The notes under the pieces: generated by a model
Seen by the model: the letters and a program-made list of their open reading frames with translations, nothing else
What the model was told of the DNA's origin: nothing
Databases searched by the model: none
Program-made: the position numbers and the translations under genes
Shown here: in pieces, positions 14,007 through 14,971 of the stretch
Layout: every line of letters starts with the position of its first letter
Position numbering within the stretch: position 1 is the first letter of the stretch
Assembly (NCBI GenBank): GCA_018714645.1
Contig: DVND01000099.1
Span: 1-14,971 of the forward strand
DNA: 14,971 nt
Reading direction: 5' to 3'
Source: Candidatus Avimonoglobus intestinipullorum
Lineage (GTDB): Bacteria; Bacillota; Clostridia; UBA1381

Positions 14007-14971
14007 GTGCAGGATTTTATACAAAGTTTCGTAGATTTTTTTAACAGCACAGGGATCGTGGCAATGATCCAGGGCATGCAGGAAGCGATGGCTTCCGGGG
14101 ATATATTGCAGACGATCGGCACGCCGCTGATGCTGTTGATTGCCTGCTTGCTGCTGTATCTGGCAATTGTGAAAAAGTTTGAGCCGCTATTGCTTTTGCC
14201 GATTGCATTTGGCATGCTTTTGTCCAATTTGCCGATGTTTCAGGGTTCCGGCGCGATTATGATGCACACGGAATTTTTTACGGATCCGGCTTATATGATG
14301 AGTGATGGGAGCATTGATATCCAGCGGATTGTATCCCAGGGAGGCCTTTTGGATTTACTGTATTTGGGCGTCAAACTGGGAATCTATCCGCCGTTAATCT
14401 TCCTGGGAATTGGTGTTATGACGGATTTCGGCCCGCTGATTGCAAACCCGAAAAGTATTTTGTTGGGTGCTGCGGCGCAGTTTGGCGTATTCTTTACATT
14501 CATTGGCGCACTGGTGCTTGGTGCGGTCGTTCCGGGGATCAATTTCGGCGTGAATGAAGCGGCGTCTATCGGTATCATCGGCGGTGCGGACGGCCCGACA
14601 GCCATTTACGTGACCAAAACGCTTGCCCCGGCGCTGCTTCCCGCAATTGCGATTGCGGCGTACTCCTACATGGCGCTGATCCCGGTCATCCAGCCTCCGA
14701 TTATGAAGCTGATGACCACGAAAGAGAGCCGGTCAATTGTAATGGAGCAATTGCGCCCGGTGAGCCAGACGGAAAAGATTGTGTTCCCGATTGTTGTTAC
14801 CATTATTGTCGCATTGATTGTCCCGGACGCGGTTTCGCTGGTGGGTATGCTGATGCTTGGGAACCTTGCCCGTGAATCCGGTGTAATAGAACGTTTGGCA
14901 AAGACGGCGCAGAATGAATTGATGAATATCATTACCATATTCTTAGGCCTGACGGTGGGCGCAACGGCGAC
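14007..14971 (+). CDS. mmdB: Na+-translocating decarboxylase beta subunit (partial, cut by the window edge)
   Basis: This integral membrane subunit decarboxylates carboxybiotin and uses the free energy to export Na+. The frame is open from GTG 14007 to the end (321 codons), so the C-terminus is missing. Diagnostic OadB/MmdB/GcdB motifs are KKFEPLLLLPIAFGMLLSN, GIYPPLIFLGIGVMTDFGP (from residue 125), GGADGPTAIYV with Asp195, which corresponds to the Na+-pathway aspartate studied in Klebsiella OadB, and YSYMALIPVIQPP. Hydrophobic segments alternate through the whole piece. No ATG fits: GTG 14007 has AAGTGGTGA (13992-14000) 6 nt upstream, and the first in-frame ATG is 19 codons later. The start is 39 nt after mmdC, in the order known from Propionigenium modestum mmdADCB. 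Confidence 0.93.
   Translation, partial: MQDFIQSFVDFFNSTGIVAMIQGMQEAMASGDILQTIGTPLMLLIACLLLYLAIVKKFEPLLLLPIAFGMLLSNLPMFQGSGAIMMHTEFFTDPAYMMSDGSIDIQRIVSQGGLLDLLYLGVKLGIYPPLIFLGIGVMTDFGPLIANPKSILLGAAAQFGVFFTFIGALVLGAVVPGINFGVNEAASIGIIGGADGPTAIYVTKTLAPALLPAIAIAAYSYMALIPVIQPPIMKLMTTKESRSIVMEQLRPVSQTEKIVFPIVVTIIVALIVPDAVSLVGMLMLGNLARESGVIERLAKTAQNELMNIITIFLGLTVGATA

Overview
The window reads as a chromosomal segment of an anaerobic member of the Firmicutes, most likely class Clostridia (inferred). The support is: coding strands fairly rich in G and C joined by AT-rich gaps; Gram-positive-type AAAGGA/GGAGG ribosome sites; consensus sigma-A promoters; TagO/MnaA-type envelope genes; and a Na+-pumping biotin decarboxylase typical of strict anaerobes. 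All thirteen genes lie on the + strand. I see no RNA genes, mobile elements, CRISPR arrays or pseudogenes.

Positions 1-7952 look like one transcription unit. Two overlapping promoters lie just upstream of gltX (glutamyl-tRNA synthetase). They are followed by glnS (glutaminyl-tRNA synthetase), a fold-type I aminotransferase, trpS (tryptophanyl-tRNA synthetase), tagO (undecaprenyl-phosphate GlcNAc-1-phosphate transferase) and mnaA/wecB (UDP-GlcNAc 2-epimerase). Gaps are 10 to 30 nt, tagO and mnaA overlap by 14 nt, and a strong intrinsic terminator closes the unit. It combines tRNA charging with the first steps of a cell-surface glycan of the wall teichoic acid type.

Positions 7953-11463 hold three separate genes: a secreted D-Ala-D-Ala carboxypeptidase, a SAF-domain homoserine-dehydrogenase-like oxidoreductase of unknown substrate (COG4091 type), and rluB, a 23S rRNA pseudouridine synthase. 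The last two each have a clear sigma-A promoter with an extended -10. A terminator follows rluB.

Positions 11464-14971 carry a new operon with its own promoter, in the order mmdA-mmdD-mmdC-mmdB. It encodes the carboxyltransferase, membrane anchor, biotin carrier and Na+-translocating beta subunit of a methylmalonyl-CoA decarboxylase. mmdB starts at a GTG and runs off the right edge. The complex would decarboxylate methylmalonyl-CoA to propionyl-CoA and use the energy to export Na+, which suggests a succinate-to-propionate fermentation route.

No wholly new system is visible. The points most worth following are the orphan COG4091 enzyme with its ambiguous start, the mmdA leader (duplicated ribosome site, mini-ORF and hairpin), and the aminoacyl-tRNA synthetase operon that lacks room for a T-box.
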